NCBI GenBank assembly: GCA_003153375.1
Contig: PLYM01000202.1
Location: forward strand, 62,001-126,000
Source: Planctomycetaceae bacterium
Lineage (GTDB): Bacteria > Planctomycetota > Planctomycetia > Pirellulales > PALSA-1355
Direction: 5' to 3'
Length of the DNA: 64,000 nt
This document shows, piece by piece, positions 24,895-35,516 of the stretch (the stretch's first letter is position 1; each line of letters opens with the position of its first letter). Made by a program: the position numbers and the translations under genes. The notes beneath the pieces were generated by a model. It had not been told where the DNA came from and did no database searches. It saw only the letters and a program-made list of their open reading frames with translations.

Positions 24895-27108
24895 ATGAGT
24901 CGGACGGTTTTTCGCACGTGTACGCTTTGCGAGGCGATGTGTGGGCTGAAGTTCGAGGTCGATGGCGAGCGCGTGCTGGCGGTGCTGCCGGACGAAGAGG
25001 ACGTTTTTTCTCAGGGCTTCATCTGCCCCAAGGGCACGGCGATCGCCGCGGTACACGATGACCCGGATCGGCTGCGCACGCCGATGCGGCGCATGGCCAG
25101 CGGCGACTTCGAGCCGATCGGCTGGGAGGAAGCCTTCTCGCTGGTGGCTCGGCGGCTCAAGGAAATCCGCGCCCAGCATGGCGGCGACGCGACGGCCGTT
25201 TACATGGGCAACCCGGTGGCGCACAACTATGGCGCGTTGGCGCTGCGCAATGCCGTGTTCGCGGCCCTGGGCACGCGCAATTGCACCAGCGCCGGCTCGC
25301 AAGACACCAGTCCCCGCTTCGCGGTCTCTTATTATCTGTACGGCGCCTCGCTGATCGTGCCGGTGCCCGACATCGATCACACGCAGTATTTTCTCTGCGT
25401 GGGCGCCAACCCGCGGATCTCGAACGGCAGCCTGCTGGCCGCGCCGGACATTCGCAAGCGGATGCTGGCCATCCGCCAGCGCGGCGGCCGCGTGGTGGTG
25501 GTCGATCCGCGCCGCAGCGAAACGGCCCGCGAGGCCGATGAGCATCTGGCCATCCTGCCCGGCGGCGACGCGGCCTTTCTGCTGTCGCTGGTTCAGGTGC
25601 TAGTCGCCGAGGGCCGGATCGATCGGGCCAAGATTGCCACGCTGGCCCGGGGTTGGGACGAGATCGAACGCCGGATCGCGCCATTCGCGCCCGAGCGCGT
25701 CGAGGCCATGACCGGCATCGACGCCGGCACGATTCGCCGCGTGGCCCGCGAGTTTGCCGACGCGCCGTCGTCCGCGGCCTATTCGCGGGTCGGCGTCTGC
25801 AACAATGCACACGGCACGGTCGCCTCGCTGGCTACCGATCTGCTCAATCTGGCCGCCGGGCGGATGGGCGAGGTCGGTGGATCGATGTTCGCCACGCCGC
25901 CGTTCGATACGAGGCCCATTCTCAAGCTGACCGGAGCTGATGGCCACGCGCGCTGGCACAGCCGGGTGCGCAAGCTGCCCGAAACGTTTGGCGACCTGCC
26001 GGCATCGATCCTGGCCGAAGAAATGGAGACGCCCGGGCCGGGCCAAGTGCGGGCGCTGGTCACGTTCGCCGGCAACCCGGTGCTCTCGACCCCCAACGGC
26101 CGGCGTCTCGACGCGGCGCTCGAGCTCTTGGAGTTCATGGTCTCGATCGACCTCTACATCAACGAGACCACACGGCACGCCGACGTGATTCTGCCGCCGG
26201 CCTGGGGGCTGGCCGAAGACCACGTCGACTTCATCAACACGGCCGTCGCCACCCGCAACACGGTCCGCTGGTCGCCGCCGGTCTTCGAGAAGCCCGCCGG
26301 CTCCTGGGCCGATTGGCAGATCCTGCTGGAGTTGATCTATCGCCTGGGCGGCGGCCCGACGGGCCTGAAAAGCCTTGACTGGCTCTATCGCCTCGGGCGG
26401 CGCGTGGGCATTCACTGGAAGCCAGAATCGACGGCCGACATGCTGTTGCGGCTGGGCCCCTATGGCGATCGATTCCTTCCCTGGTCGCGCGGGCTGAACC
26501 TGAAGAAGCTCAAACGCGCCCCGCACGGCATTGACCTGGGCCCCTTGCGGCCGGGCGTCGCCCATCGCATTCTGCACCGCGATCGCCTGATGCACCTGGA
26601 TGTGCCGGTGCTGTTGAAGGCCATCGACGAACTGGCTGACTCACTAGAGTCCGCGCCCTCGGGCGACGACGCGCTGCTCTTGATTGGCCGTCGCGAGCTG
26701 CGCTCGAACAACTCGTGGATGCACAACGTGCCCGAGCTGGTTTCCGGGCGCGCTCGGTGCGTGCTGTTGGTTCACCCCGCGGATGCCCAGCGCGCGGGCG
26801 TGGGGGACGGCGAAACGGCCGTGCTCGAAAACCACATCCACACGGGCGAGGTCACAGTGCGCATCAGCGACGAAATGCGGCCGGGCGTGGTCAGCTTGCC
26901 GCACGGCTGGGGGCACGTGGCCAGCGCCCGTTGGCAGCGCACCGCCGGGGCACATGCCGGGGTCTCGATCAACGACTGGACCGACGATCAACGGGTCGAG
27001 TCGGTCGTCGGTCAATCAATTCTCAACGGGTTGCCGGTGCGCCTGAAAGCGAAAATGCCCGACAGCGGCGACGCCCACTCGGCATCCCCCGCGCGGGCAC
27101 AGATTTAA
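24895..27108 (+). CDS. Molybdopterin-dependent oxidoreductase with [4Fe-4S] site
   Basis: A 737-residue member of the DMSO reductase/formate dehydrogenase superfamily. An N-terminal iron-sulfur motif uses Cys9, Cys12, Cys16 and Cys44 (CTLCEAMC and GFICPKG). Mo-bis-MGD-binding regions follow, including YMGNPVAHNYGAL, CVGANPRISNGS, VVVDPRRSETA and, in the C-terminal domain, RSNNSWMHNVPEL and LPHGWGH. There is no Tat signal, so it should be cytosolic. No electron-transfer subunit or cofactor gene is adjacent, so redox partner and substrate are unknown; formate, or a substrate of the assimilatory or acetylene-hydratase-like side groups, cannot be distinguished. The ATG has a GGGGG stretch 10 bases upstream and gives the expected Cys spacing. 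Confidence 0.9.
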   Translation: MSRTVFRTCTLCEAMCGLKFEVDGERVLAVLPDEEDVFSQGFICPKGTAIAAVHDDPDRLRTPMRRMASGDFEPIGWEEAFSLVARRLKEIRAQHGGDATAVYMGNPVAHNYGALALRNAVFAALGTRNCTSAGSQDTSPRFAVSYYLYGASLIVPVPDIDHTQYFLCVGANPRISNGSLLAAPDIRKRMLAIRQRGGRVVVVDPRRSETAREADEHLAILPGGDAAFLLSLVQVLVAEGRIDRAKIATLARGWDEIERRIAPFAPERVEAMTGIDAGTIRRVAREFADAPSSAAYSRVGVCNNAHGTVASLATDLLNLAAGRMGEVGGSMFATPPFDTRPILKLTGADGHARWHSRVRKLPETFGDLPASILAEEMETPGPGQVRALVTFAGNPVLSTPNGRRLDAALELLEFMVSIDLYINETTRHADVILPPAWGLAEDHVDFINTAVATRNTVRWSPPVFEKPAGSWADWQILLELIYRLGGGPTGLKSLDWLYRLGRRVGIHWKPESTADMLLRLGPYGDRFLPWSRGLNLKKLKRAPHGIDLGPLRPGVAHRILHRDRLMHLDVPVLLKAIDELADSLESAPSGDDALLLIGRRELRSNNSWMHNVPELVSGRARCVLLVHPADAQRAGVGDGETAVLENHIHTGEVTVRISDEMRPGVVSLPHGWGHVASARWQRTAGAHAGVSINDWTDDQRVESVVGQSILNGLPVRLKAKMPDSGDAHSASPARAQI

Positions 27109-27197
27109 CGCCCGCGAACGCATCGCCCACGAGCCGTTTTCAGATTGCGATTCGCGATGCGGCGCGCGAGATGACCGGCGCGGCGATCACGGCTTGA

Positions 27198-27545
27198 TCA
27201 ATCCTCGCCTTCCTCTTCCCACTCCTCGTCTTCGTCCTCGTCGTCGTCGTCGTCATCATCCCAATCGTCGTCGTCATCGTCCTCCCACTCCTCGTCGTCG
27301 TCTTCCTCTTCGTCGTCCTCCTCCTCCTCTTCATCGTCGTCCTCGACCTCTTCCCACTCGTCCTCCTCGAGGTCGTCCTCTTCATCGTCATCCGCTTCGT
27401 CGTCGTCTTCCTCGTCCTCGTCGTCATCTTCGTCTTCGGCGCGCAGACCGTCGAACGAACTGCCGGGCAGCAGTTCGCCATGCGGCGGGGCGTGGAGGTT
27501 GAGCAATTCCTCGAGTGTGTCTTCAGACAGGACGGTGGTGGTCAC
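27198..27545 (-). CDS. Extremely acidic low-complexity protein coupled to ScpB
   Basis: A 115-residue protein. The first 36 residues are ordinary (VLSEDTLEELLNLHAPPHGE), but from about residue 37 to the end roughly nine of ten residues are Asp or Glu, interrupted mainly by four Trp residues. The start is a GTG that overlaps the stop of scpB as GTGA, so translation is probably coupled to scpB. Acidic tails of this sort can mimic DNA or bind basic proteins such as histone-like proteins; this is inference only. The coding strand is highly repetitive (GAC/GAA/GAT/GAG), so length variation between strains would be expected. The predicted protein is not in a family I recognise. Confidence 0.65.
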   Translation of the reverse strand: MTTTVLSEDTLEELLNLHAPPHGELLPGSSFDGLRAEDEDDDEDEEDDDEADDDEEDDLEEDEWEEVEDDDEEEEEDDEEEDDDEEWEDDDDDDWDDDDDDDEDEDEEWEEEGED

Positions 27546-28405
27546 GGTTCAGTTTCCTCCTCAAGATCATCAAGAATATAGTCGTCGTTGGTTCGATTCA
27601 GTTTATTTTCGCTCGCGGGGTTCGCGAGGGACGGGTCGGTTGTTGGCTGGGGTGCGGCCGATGGCGTTCTGAGCAAGTCGGCTCGCGGCAGGTCATCCAG
27701 ATGTCGCAGCCCAAATACTTGCAGGAAGCGTTTTGTCGTGGCGTAACGGTACGGGCGTCCCAGCTCCGCGGCACGACCCGCCGTGCGCACCAGGCCGCGG
27801 TCCATCAATTGTCGCAGGATCTCACCGCAATCGACTCCTCGGATGCCTTCAATTTCCGCCCGCAGCACCGGTTGACGATACGCGACAACGGCCAAAGTTT
27901 CCAGGGCTGGCGCCGACAGGCGAATTTCGACCGGAGATTTCTGCATTCGCCGCAGCCAGGCCCCGAATTTGGGGCGCGACATCAACTGAAATCCACCGGC
28001 CGCTTCCTCCGCCCGAAAGGCACTTCCTGTCTCATCGTACCAGAGGTTGAGCCGGCGAATTAATGTACGTGCTTCAGTTCCGTCCGCCAAGCCGGCAAAT
28101 TGGGCCAGCTTGCGCGTCGTCAGCGGTTCCCGAGCCAAAAACAGCACGGCTTCCAGGCGTGCCGCGCGGGGATCGCGCGCGGCGGCGGCCGTAGCCAGCG
28201 ATTGCTGCACACGCGGTGCCAAACGCAGCCGCCAATCGGTGCGTTTCCGCTCCAAGGCCTCGAGCCGGGCGCCCGGGTTGCCGGAAAATCCGCCCGAGCG
28301 CGCGATACTGTGCAGTTGCTGGGCTGGCCAGCGGCGGATTTTGTCGCAGCGCGAAAAAATGGCAGCCGACCCTCGGGGGTTGAGCCAAACGGAACGGAAG
28401 TCCAA
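27542..28405 (-). CDS. scpB: SMC-ScpAB complex subunit ScpB
   Basis: A protein of up to 287 residues with two winged-helix domains of ScpB. Recognisable parts are RLEAVLFLAREPLTTRKLAQ (about residue 82 on), the conserved core RLSAPALETLAVVAYRQPVL then RAEIEGIRGVD, and GRPYRYATTKRFLQVFGL. ScpB dimers bind ScpA and regulate the SMC ATPase in chromosome segregation. About 80 Arg-rich residues precede the domain. The assumed start is TTG at 28405; another TTG at 28255 would remove most of the extension, so the N-terminus is uncertain. scpA is not adjacent. The downstream acidic gene overlaps the stop by four bases. Confidence 0.88.
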   Translation of the reverse strand: MDFRSVWLNPRGSAAIFSRCDKIRRWPAQQLHSIARSGGFSGNPGARLEALERKRTDWRLRLAPRVQQSLATAAAARDPRAARLEAVLFLAREPLTTRKLAQFAGLADGTEARTLIRRLNLWYDETGSAFRAEEAAGGFQLMSRPKFGAWLRRMQKSPVEIRLSAPALETLAVVAYRQPVLRAEIEGIRGVDCGEILRQLMDRGLVRTAGRAAELGRPYRYATTKRFLQVFGLRHLDDLPRADLLRTPSAAPQPTTDPSLANPASENKLNRTNDDYILDDLEEETEP

Positions 28406-28551
28406 TAGGGTACGGTAAAGTTAAGCGCCGGATAGCCGACTGGCAAGGGCCGAGATAGGGGCGAAGGGGCGCGAGACGGACCGTACTTCTTGCCCCCTGG
28501 CACTGGCGACAAATCGCCCGCGGGGCTTAAAAATACTTACGCGCCGGGTGC

Positions 28552-29373
28552 CTATTGCAGCCGGCCCGAGCGCCACGCCTCGACCCGCTCCAAAACTTGC
28601 GCCATGGCCTTGAGCGAATCGTGATCCGTGGCTTCGAACTGGCGCGTGTAGTTGGGGTTGTTGCCGATGGCCATGCGGCAATGGAAGCGATACATCTCGC
28701 CGTCGTTGCCCCAGGTCTCGAGCAGATAATACGTCGCCCCATAGTCCCGCAACTTGCGCTCCATCGCGGTGAACCGGTCCGACGACTCCAATGGCCGCGG
28801 CGCGCCGCGACTCGCCGACGCGGCGGGATCGGCAACCGCCCCGGGAGACGGACCGCCAGGCGCGCCATAGGGCTGCTTGCTCGCCACGGGATTGTCGAGG
28901 GGTGGATTGCGATAGGGCATGTCGACCGGCGGACGCTCGGGCGGATGACCCGCCGGCGTAGCCCGGGCGACATCGGTCGCCACGACCGGCACGATGCTGC
29001 CTGGCGGCGGTGTACCTGGCGGACCCTGCACCCCCGGTGAAGCTAGTGCTCCTGGCGCAGCCTGTTGCGGGGCAACCGCCGTGCTGTTGCCGGCGCCCCA
29101 GCGCGGGGCTTCCCAATTGCTGGCAGCCGTGGCCCCCGGCGCGATCACGGCGCTGAAACCGCCACTCTCGCCGGCCGGCTTGGGTTCATAGGGCTTGCCC
29201 GAGCTCCAAGCCACGATCCGATCGACCAACACGCTTTTCACGACGTCGGGGAAGGCGCTGCCAAAGATCGCGGCCATCGGCACGATGATCAGGCAGCTCA
29301 ACATGACAAAGATGCGGAAGGCGAGCACGGTCGAGGTTTCCACTTGCGGAGGGTCTGGGTTGCCCACTGCCAA
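28552..29373 (-). CDS. Membrane-anchored Pro-rich protein with conserved C-terminal domain
   Basis: A 273-residue protein. One membrane helix lies near the N-terminus (AFRIFVMLSCLIIVPMAAIF), followed by about 130 Pro/Gly/Ala-rich, probably disordered residues. The C-terminal 70 residues form a compact domain with GATYYLLETWGNDGEMYRFH, RMAIGNNPNYTRQFEAT and a closing helix ending VEAWR. I know similar domains only from planctomycete hypothetical proteins, and no function is established. Topology suggests the C-terminal domain lies outside the cytoplasm. The gene is alone between scpB and the dehydrogenase, all on the same strand but with gaps of about 150 bases or more. Confidence 0.75.
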   Translation of the reverse strand: MAVGNPDPPQVETSTVLAFRIFVMLSCLIIVPMAAIFGSAFPDVVKSVLVDRIVAWSSGKPYEPKPAGESGGFSAVIAPGATAASNWEAPRWGAGNSTAVAPQQAAPGALASPGVQGPPGTPPPGSIVPVVATDVARATPAGHPPERPPVDMPYRNPPLDNPVASKQPYGAPGGPSPGAVADPAASASRGAPRPLESSDRFTAMERKLRDYGATYYLLETWGNDGEMYRFHCRMAIGNNPNYTRQFEATDHDSLKAMAQVLERVEAWRSGRLQ

Positions 29374-29550
29374 GCCAACTCACCCTCGCGCGCTCAACAA
29401 ACTCGGGAACGAATTCCGAGAGGCGCGCCGGGGACGAATTTGCGGGCGGGATCATAGCGGCGGATAGGAAACCGTCGCAATGGCAGAACCGCCGCGCCGA
29501 CGCTAGCAGTGCTGCGCGCGGACAGCGGTAACTCGACCGCCCCATCGACC

Positions 29551-30579
29551 CTACGGCTGCAACACGGCTTTGGCGATCGCGCCGGAGTGCATCGCCTCGA
29601 ACGCCTCGCGCCACTGTTCCAGCGGCCAGACGCCGCCGATCACTGGGTCGATGTTCAACATGCCGGTCGAGAGCAAGCGAATGATCCGCTCCCAGATGGG
29701 CCAGTTATGGCTGAAGCTGCCCTGCAACGTGATGTTCTTCTGCACCAGCGCGTCGAGGCTGAAGCCGAGTGGCTGCGGGCCCCAGCCGACTTTGCTGATC
29801 CAGCCGGCCGGCCGCACCAGGTCGATGGCCATCTTCAGCGTGGCCGACACGCCCGCCGCGTCGATCACCCCTTCGACGCCCAGCCCGTCTCCTTCGCGGG
29901 CCCAATCTTCGACGCCACCCACCAGCGAAACGCAGCCGTATCCCTCGGCAATCTTCAGCCGCGGCCGGTCGCGCTCCAGCCCCGAGACACCGACAATCGC
30001 TCCTTGCAGCCGGGCCATCGCCGCGCACAGCAGGCCAATCGATCCGGGGCCGAGCACCAGGATGCGGTCTCCGGGCTTGATGCGGCCGTTGTTCACCACC
30101 GCGTTAAAGGCCACGCAGCAGGGCTCGGTGAGCGCGGCCTTCTCGAACGACAAGTTGTCGGGCACGCGGTGCAGGATGCGCGACGGCACCGGCACATAGC
30201 GGCGCATCGCGCCATCGACCGCCGCGCCGTAGCCGCGCCGCGTGGGATCGAGATTGTAAAGTCCCTGACGCGACAACGGGCTGTCCGGATCGATCACGGC
30301 GGCCGTCTCGCTCACCACGCGATCGCCGGCTTTCCAGCCGCGGACCGCCGAGCCGACTTCCTCGATCACGCCGCCAAACTCGTGACCCAGCACCACGGGA
30401 TAGTTCATCGGCCAACTGTGGGTCGACTCCCACATGTGCAGATCGCTGCCGCAAACGCTCACGGCCCGCACGGCCAACAGCACCTCGTCCGGGCGGATCG
30501 TGGCTTTCGGAATATCGCGCAGCTCGACGCTGAATTTCTCGGGTGCGTAATTGACAACTCCCACGTCGCCCGCGGCCAT
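29551..30579 (-). CDS. Zinc-type MDR alcohol dehydrogenase lacking the structural zinc site
   Basis: A 342-residue medium-chain dehydrogenase of the sorbitol/threonine/glucose dehydrogenase type. The catalytic zinc ligands are present: Cys43 in VCGSDLHMWE, and His66-Glu67 in LGHEFGG. The NAD(P) fold is at ILVLGPGSIGLL. The loop that normally carries four Cys for the structural zinc (about residues 91-112) contains none. AAAGGAG precedes the ATG. The hexulose-phosphate-synthase-like gene ends 12 bases upstream on the same strand, so the two form an operon and likely act in one sugar or formaldehyde pathway. The substrate is unknown. Confidence 0.88.
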   Translation of the reverse strand: MAAGDVGVVNYAPEKFSVELRDIPKATIRPDEVLLAVRAVSVCGSDLHMWESTHSWPMNYPVVLGHEFGGVIEEVGSAVRGWKAGDRVVSETAAVIDPDSPLSRQGLYNLDPTRRGYGAAVDGAMRRYVPVPSRILHRVPDNLSFEKAALTEPCCVAFNAVVNNGRIKPGDRILVLGPGSIGLLCAAMARLQGAIVGVSGLERDRPRLKIAEGYGCVSLVGGVEDWAREGDGLGVEGVIDAAGVSATLKMAIDLVRPAGWISKVGWGPQPLGFSLDALVQKNITLQGSFSHNWPIWERIIRLLSTGMLNIDPVIGGVWPLEQWREAFEAMHSGAIAKAVLQP

Positions 30580-30591
30580 GACAAAGCTCCT

Positions 30592-31272
30592 TTAGACGCG
30601 CGGCCGATAGGCGGCGCGGACTTCTTTGACAAATCGACTCAACTCCGCCAGTGGATCGGCCGCGCTGATCACCGGGTGGCCGATGGCAATCAACTCGGCC
30701 CCCATTTGCGCGGCCTTGACGCCGTCTTCGACCTGGAAACAGCCCACGCCGACCGGAATCCCCACCGACCGCTGCACCTCGGAAAGCCATTGGGTCGAAT
30801 CGCGGCTAGCATCGTTTTTGCGTTGGTCGGCGCCATAGTGCAGATAGATCATGTCGACGCCCCACGAGGCACATTCCCGCGAGCGGGCCGACTGGTTCTT
30901 GACTCCGATCGTGTCGGCCACGACCCAGACGCCGTTTTTCTTGGCCTCGGCCACGGCACTTTTGACCGTCTCGTCCGGCGCGTTGGCACAGACGGTCATC
31001 ACATGCCCCCCTTGCAGCGCCGTGCGTTCGACGTTCTTCCAGCCCGAGTCCATGGTCTTATAGTCGGCCAGCACCGGATAATCAGGAAAGGCGCGAACCA
31101 TCTGGCCGATGGGCGCGATGCCCTGAGCGACGATCAGCGGCGTGCCGATTTCGAGCCAGTCGACGCCGGCCTGGACGCCGATTTTGGCCATCGCCAGCGC
31201 CTCTTCGATCGTGGCGTAGTCGAGCGCGATTTGAATGACCGGTGGTTTCGCTAGCTTGAGCGTCAGTTGCAT
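30592..31272 (-). CDS. 3-hexulose-6-phosphate synthase / KGPDC-like enzyme
   Basis: A 226-residue TIM-barrel protein of the orotidine-phosphate-decarboxylase suprafamily. The first strand is VIQIALDYATIEEAL (Asp18), then WLEIGTPLI (Glu41), and the signature LADYKTMD with Asp70, Lys72 and Asp75, followed by VCANAPDETVK and VADTIGVKN. This motif set is shared by hexulose-6-phosphate synthase (formaldehyde plus ribulose 5-phosphate) and 3-keto-L-gulonate-6-phosphate decarboxylase. The Mg2+-binding DxKxxD is intact, so it should be active. No hexulose-phosphate isomerase is adjacent; instead an MDR dehydrogenase follows 12 bases later. The start at 31272 (MQLTLKLAKP) fits family length; the frame stays open far upstream, but that part is antisense to speA and is not coding. 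Confidence 0.85.
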   Translation of the reverse strand: MQLTLKLAKPPVIQIALDYATIEEALAMAKIGVQAGVDWLEIGTPLIVAQGIAPIGQMVRAFPDYPVLADYKTMDSGWKNVERTALQGGHVMTVCANAPDETVKSAVAEAKKNGVWVVADTIGVKNQSARSRECASWGVDMIYLHYGADQRKNDASRDSTQWLSEVQRSVGIPVGVGCFQVEDGVKAAQMGAELIAIGHPVISAADPLAELSRFVKEVRAAYRPRV

Positions 31273-31560
31273 CGTCGATGGTTCCCCATGTTGCCCTCTC
31301 AAAGAGCAAATAATAGCCGCCCGCGACCCGCAGTGGCTAGTGGCTGTTGCTCGGCGGCCCCCTTCGCGCGGCACGCGCGCGCCGGCCGGCGCCGCGTCGG
31401 TCGGTCGCGGCCCGTTGCCTCGCGCGCACCACGGAGCCGAGCGATCGCGAATTTCTTGCCCCGCCACGGCTTTTTGCCATGGTGCGGCGTCGACCCGGGG
31501 TGAATAATTCGCTACTATGGAAAGCTTGCCTTGGGCTTGAACCACAGAGGAAAGGGTGCC

Positions 31561-33480
<1,920 letters not shown>

Positions 33481-33516
33481 TCGCCCCAAGGAATCGACGC
33501 CCGGTAGTCGACACTG

Positions 33517-34140
33517 ATGCCTATCCGCGGCGTGATCTTCGACCTGGACAACACGCTGGTCGCCTCGGACCTGGACTTCGAGTTGATGCGCCGCGAGATG
33601 GGGCTTTCCGGTAGCCTGCCCCTGTTGGAGGCCATCGCCGAGCTGCCGCCGGCCGATGCCGAGCGCTGCTGGGATATCCTGGCCGCGCACGAACAACAGG
33701 GTGCCCAGCGCGCCACGCTCTTCGCGGGCGTTGCCGATTTCTTGCAGATGGCTGCGGATCGCGGACTGGCCCGCGCGGTGCTCACCCGCAATAGTCGCGC
33801 GCACACGCTTTCGACTCTCGCGCGGCTGGCGCTCGACTTCAACCCGGTGATCTGCCGCGAAGATGGCCCGGTGAAGCCCGATCCGGCGGCGATCTGGAAA
33901 ATTTGCGCAGCGTGGGGATTTGCGCCCTCCGAGTGCGTCATGATCGGCGACTATCGCTTCGATATCGAAGCCGGCCAGCGGGCGGGCACCCACACCGTGC
34001 TCTTCACCGGTGGCGGCGGACCGAGCGATCTCGAGCATTGCCGGCCGCCCTGCTTCGTGCTGGCATCGTTCGCCGAGCCCGCCGAACTGTGGCAATGGCT
34101 GGAGCGAATCGGTCTGGAGGGTTCCGGGGGTTGTTGCTAA
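33517..34140 (+). CDS. HAD-superfamily hydrolase, phosphoglycolate-phosphatase-like
   Basis: A 207-residue haloacid dehalogenase-type phosphatase. Motif I is IFDLDNTLVASDLD, motif II is AVLTRNSR, motif III Lys is in GPVKPDP, and motif IV is MIGDYRFDIEAG. The Asp nucleophile and the general acid Asp two residues later are present. A small helical cap follows motif I. Substrates of such enzymes range from phosphoglycolate to nucleotides and sugar phosphates and cannot be assigned here. It follows speA by 36 bases and may be co-transcribed. The last three residues include two Cys in a Gly-rich tail. Confidence 0.85.
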   Translation: MPIRGVIFDLDNTLVASDLDFELMRREMGLSGSLPLLEAIAELPPADAERCWDILAAHEQQGAQRATLFAGVADFLQMAADRGLARAVLTRNSRAHTLSTLARLALDFNPVICREDGPVKPDPAAIWKICAAWGFAPSECVMIGDYRFDIEAGQRAGTHTVLFTGGGGPSDLEHCRPPCFVLASFAEPAELWQWLERIGLEGSGGCC

Positions 34141-34222
34141 TATCCCGCCCCCACGACTGCCCCAAAGCAAAACTTGGAGCGGTCGTTGTCCCAATCCTCT
34201 GCCTCTTAACGATGTGGTGTCC

Positions 34223-35314
34223 ATGCGCATCCCTTCGCTGCTGCCGGTTGTCGTGCTCGCGATCCTCGGGTTGCTGTCGATCGGCGTGCCTGCCGAGGCA
34301 CAAACTCCGGCGCCCAGTGGCACAGGCAACGCGGCCGGTGCGCCGCGCTCGCAGGGCCGCGCTCCGGCACGGCCGGAACCGCAGCCCGTGGCCGCCAACA
34401 CGCGCGGCGCTGCCGGGCGTGGCCAGGCCGAGGCGGCCGATTCCCCGTCCATGCCTGCCAAAGTCGCTCCCAAGGCGCCGCCGTCGCAGCCGATCGTGCC
34501 CAAGGGGTTCAACCTCAGCGAATCGCAGCAAAGGCTGCTCGACCAGGTGTTGTTGAAGTGGGAGCAGCAAAGTGACAAGGTCAAGACCTTCAAGTGCTCG
34601 TTTACGCGCTGGGAGTATGACCCGACCTGGGGCCCCAAGGCCCACGACTTTCAAACGTCGAAGGGCGAGGGGGAAATCAAGTACGCCGCGCCCGACCGGG
34701 GCGAATTCCAGATCACCGAACTGTTCGAATACGATTCCAAGAAGGTCGACTTCGTTCGCAAGACCGAAGGGCTCGACTATTGGGTCTGCAACGGCAAGGC
34801 CATTTTCGAATTCAACAGCCAGAAGAAGCAGTTGATCGAGCGACGGCTGCCCCCGGAACTGCAAGGCAAGGCAATCACCGATGGCCCCCTGCCGTTCATC
34901 TTTGGCGCCAACGCCGATCAACTGAAACGTCGCTACTGGATGCGCGATGCCACGCCCAAGGAAGAAGTGGGCAAGACGATCTGGCTCGACGCGGTGCCCA
35001 AATTCCAGCAAGACGCCGCCAACTATCAGCGGGCCACGGTCGTGCTGACCGAAACGGACTGCATGCCCTTTGCCTTGCGCATCTTCCTGCCCGGCGGCAA
35101 CAGCGACACGGCCTACAAGTTCAAGAATATCAAGGTGAACGACATCCTCGGCAAATGGGATTTCACCGCGCCCCGTCTCTCGGCCACTCAGGTGCTCGGC
35201 GGCTGGAAGCACATCGTCGAGAAGGACCCCGCCGAGGAGCAAAAAGTAGCTCCTCCTGCTCCCGAAGAGCCCAAGCAAGCCAAGCGGCCTGCCCCCGCGG
35301 CGCAGCGCAAGTAA
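34223..35314 (+). CDS. Exported TIGR03009-like protein (planctomycete family)
   Basis: A 363-residue exported protein. The signal peptide is MRIPSLLPVVVLAILGLLSI ending near VPAEAQ. A Pro/Ala-rich linker runs to about residue 90, followed by the conserved domain: LDQVLLKWEQQSDKVKTFKC, SFTRWEYDP, EGEIKYAAPDRGEFQI, YWVCNGKAIFEFNSQ and FLPGGNSDTAYKF. The fold resembles LolA-type lipoprotein carriers, as in other outer-membrane lipoprotein-sorting-like families, but with planctomycete-specific features matching TIGR03009. Lipid or lipoprotein binding is an inference. The ATG at 34223 begins the signal; the open frame upstream overlaps the HAD gene and is not coding. Confidence 0.8.
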   Translation: MRIPSLLPVVVLAILGLLSIGVPAEAQTPAPSGTGNAAGAPRSQGRAPARPEPQPVAANTRGAAGRGQAEAADSPSMPAKVAPKAPPSQPIVPKGFNLSESQQRLLDQVLLKWEQQSDKVKTFKCSFTRWEYDPTWGPKAHDFQTSKGEGEIKYAAPDRGEFQITELFEYDSKKVDFVRKTEGLDYWVCNGKAIFEFNSQKKQLIERRLPPELQGKAITDGPLPFIFGANADQLKRRYWMRDATPKEEVGKTIWLDAVPKFQQDAANYQRATVVLTETDCMPFALRIFLPGGNSDTAYKFKNIKVNDILGKWDFTAPRLSATQVLGGWKHIVEKDPAEEQKVAPPAPEEPKQAKRPAPAAQRK

Positions 35315-35389
35315 GCTCTGCCTGGCCAGCGCAAGTAATGTCGCCCAAACGACAAACAATCGTCGGCGATCTGCCGCTTCCGGCCGAAT

Positions 35390-35417
35390 TTGACTCCCCT
35401 TTCGGCCGCGCTATAAT
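35390..35417 (+). promoter_or_regulatory. Near-consensus sigma-70 promoter for the NfeD/FloA cluster
   Basis: TTGACT at 35390-35395 (five of six) and a perfect TATAAT at 35412-35417 separated by 16 bases. Transcription should start near 35424, leaving an untranslated leader of about 90 bases before the long NfeD gene. This is the strongest promoter visible in the window and probably drives the whole cluster to 40327. Confidence 0.75.
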
Positions 35418-35516
35418 CTCTCAGCCGACAAGAGATACCGCGATAAGTAGTTACGTTTAGCTCACAGTCGCATGTTTGCCTTCCCGTCATGGCTGTGAAG
35501 CGGGATTCTTCGTGCC

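Noticed and set aside
27194-27502. Plus-strand Arg/Pro-rich frame
   Set aside because: It is the complement of the Asp/Glu repeat of the acidic gene, whose start overlaps the scpB stop.
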